A stretch of DNA of 64,000 bases from contig NC_054749.1 in the NCBI RefSeq assembly GCF_018143015.1, forward strand, positions 31,304,911 through 31,368,910, given 5' to 3'. Made by a program: the position numbers and the translations under genes. Shown piece after piece: positions 62,292-64,000 of the stretch. The number at the start of each line of letters is the position of its first letter. Position 1 is the first letter of the stretch. The stretch is from Lytechinus variegatus. Lineage: Eukaryota; Echinodermata; Echinoidea; Temnopleuroida; Toxopneustidae. The notes under the pieces are model-generated. The model ran no database searches and was not told the origin of the DNA. It was given only the letters and a program-made list of their open reading frames with translations.

Positions 62292-62786
62292 TTAAAGTCC
62301 ACCCCAGAAAACATTGATTTGAAATTTGAAGTATCTCTTAATTTTCACAAAACAGTGATATGCACAACTCAGTGGTATGCAAATGAGTCAGTCGATGACA
62401 TCCAACCACTCACTCTTTTGTTTTTATTTGATTTATACAATATATCAATTTTTTACATATTTGACAATAAGGGCGACCTTGACTGAAGCATGTAGTATTA
62501 AACAATGCTCATTCCACATGTTCAGGGAGGAATTAATTGTTGTTCTACTTGACATTAAGGAGAAAATTAGAATTCTTTTTATTTCATATATTGAAATACA
62601 AAAGAAATAGTGATTGGATGATGTCATCAGTCTCCTCATTTGCATACAGACCAGTATGTGCATATAACTTTAAAATGTCATAACTTATTTTAAATCCGAT
62701 TTTGATGATATTTTCGGTGTTGTGCTTGTTAGATTTTTCTCTTCATATTCAAATAAACTTTTTGTTGGGATGGACTTCTCCTTTAA
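62292..62786. mobile_element. TTAA-flanked MITE of the AGTCCACCCC family, copy 3
   Basis: TTAA AGTCCACCCCAG at the left and GGGATGGACTTCTCC TTTAA at the right. Internal blocks are diverged relatives of 29578-30142 and 35004-35600. Confidence 0.75.
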
Positions 62787-63327
62787 GTTGTAGATGCTAC
62801 TGGAAAAAAACAAACGTAAACTAATGCAAATCCCTGTTGCGTTCCTTTGAAAAGTTGAACATCATGTTACTTTTGTTTGTGTTTTTTCAGTAATATTGAA
62901 ATGCAGCAAGTATTTGTGCAACTGGCCTTAAATGTTTGGTTCTTACCTTCTTTGTTTGAATGTGCTTTTTATCAAGTCGAAAAAAAGAGAGGAAAATTAC
63001 ATCTAAATCTTTTTTGACCATAACACCATTCCGAAGATTGGGTAAAAAAAATGAAAATAATTGCTGTGAGCTATTTAATTCTTGACATGATATCTAGGAA
63101 TGATATGAAAATGGTACACTGCATCAAATTCAAATGACCTTGGCTTGCATTCAAAATATAACAAATACCTGAAACTGTCAGGTGACAATTTGGGTGTACT
63201 TCAGTACCTTACATGTTTATCTGTAAGCAGTAAATGTGACCCTCGGAATAATTTGAGTCCGGAATTGAGTCAAAATGCTTTGCTGCAAACACCAGTTTTC
63301 AGGTGCAAAGCATCACTAGGCCTAAAT
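62787..63327. other. AT-rich intergenic sequence
   Basis: No recognised gene or repeat. The ORF at 63145-63333 has no identifiable product. Confidence 0.35.
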
Positions 63328-63335
63328 GAATAATG

Positions 63336-63893
63336 CCGGGGGGGCCACTTACATTGACGAGTGGATACCATGCGCGACCAAAAAAACACGTAAAAAGGGT
63401 GTCTTTTTCACGATAGGGCACGATACGTACGTAACGTGATAAGGGTGTCAAAAACACAAAAATAATGAAAAAAGGGTATCTATTTCGCTAGGAAAATTAC
63501 GTGTTTAGGGTCGAATTTGCGGGGATGATAAAACAAAATCAAAATGTTTTATAAAGGATGTCCTTTTTGCCCCAACACTTCGTGTTTAGAGTCCGATTTG
63601 AGCGACGTGTAGAAGGTGGGGTCGTACTAAACCAATTAAGGTAGAGCCGACGACAGAAGGACCCGTAACAATAAAACATTCCTGTACTTGTAATGTTTAG
63701 GGGTTCATTTCAGGGAATATTTGTCAAGAGTATTGTTTTGTTTCCAATACTTGTTAAGGGTAGGGTTTCACACGCCAATACTTGTTAAGGGGTGCTTTTT
63801 CAGAACATGGAAATTACGTGTTTAGGGTGCTTTTTGAGACCCCATGGTCGCGCATGGTATCCACTTGTGAATGGAAGTGCCCCCCCCCCCGGG
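63336..63893. mobile_element. 558-bp MITE with an exact 8-bp target duplication
   Basis: GAATAATG occurs at 63328-63335 and 63894-63901, immediately outside the element. Ends CCGGGGGGGCCACTTACATT and the inverse AATGGAAGTGCCC...GGG, then AGTGGATACCATGCGCGACC and its inverse. The interior has TACGTGTTTAGGGT and AATACTTGTTAAGGG units repeated. An 8-bp duplication fits hAT-type transposition. Noncoding. Confidence 0.88.
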
Positions 63894-64000
63894 GAATAAT
63901 GTAAGCTTGTGATGAGCGTGTGAAGTTGCAAGAGTTAGAGCACAATTTTCATTTGTCAACTTTGCATTGAATTTGTAAAATCTATCTATCCACTCATCCC

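Noticed and set aside
1..64000. CRISPR arrays, rRNA, bacterial or viral genes
   Set aside because: No regularly spaced repeats with unique spacers, no rRNA-like sequence, and no reverse transcriptase, integrase, capsid or transposase ORF was seen on either strand.

Overview
The window is eukaryotic: AT-rich, intron-rich DNA with no operons and dense in short non-autonomous repeats. Exons are small (30-990 nt) and introns reach several kb. The proteins and many exon boundaries resemble those of vertebrate genes. Together with the repeat types (TTAA-flanked foldback MITEs, tRNA-headed SINEs, microsatellites), this suggests a marine invertebrate deuterostome, most likely an echinoderm and probably a sea urchin. 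That assignment is inference.

Three protein-coding genes are supported. (1) WBP11 (5513-16552, + strand, 10 coding exons), a nuclear proline-rich splicing cofactor that binds WW domains and PP1. Its last exon carries a one-base frame disruption in a C6 run near 16183-16188. (2) RPS19BP1/AROS-like (21424-22838, - strand, three 3' exons seen, first exon not found), a small basic nucleolar protein lying tail-to-tail with WBP11. (3) PDXDC1 (31166-57745, + strand, 23 coding exons), a group II PLP-decarboxylase-like protein. It lacks the usual PLP lysine and has two possible last exons.

Layout: 1-5512 is intergenic, with composite foldback elements, one SINE, microsatellites, a 270-bp pyrimidine tract and a TTAA MITE. 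5513-16552 is WBP11, whose introns hold MITEs, including one element nested in another. 16553-21423 is the convergent intergenic space, with a piggyBac-like MITE and a tandem repeat element. 21424-22838 is AROS. 23031-25855 is a 2.8-kb foldback with 0.56-kb arms and a SINE in its loop. 25856-31165 is the AROS/PDXDC1 upstream space. 31166-57745 is PDXDC1; its introns hold an inverted pair of 7SL/Alu-like SINEs, decayed partial copies of its own exons, a 62-bp tandem repeat that copies a 3' splice site, an element carrying four AGGTCA direct repeats, and a degenerate satellite. 57746-64000 is 3' UTR/downstream DNA rich in MITEs.

No bacterial-type operon, CRISPR array, rRNA, intact tRNA gene or transposase/reverse transcriptase ORF was recognised. 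The most notable signals are the duplicated splice acceptors and exon fragments in PDXDC1, its alternative C-terminal exons, the missing catalytic lysine, and the 7SL-like SINE pair. WBP11 and AROS are nuclear/nucleolar RNA-metabolism proteins; nothing links PDXDC1 to them functionally.
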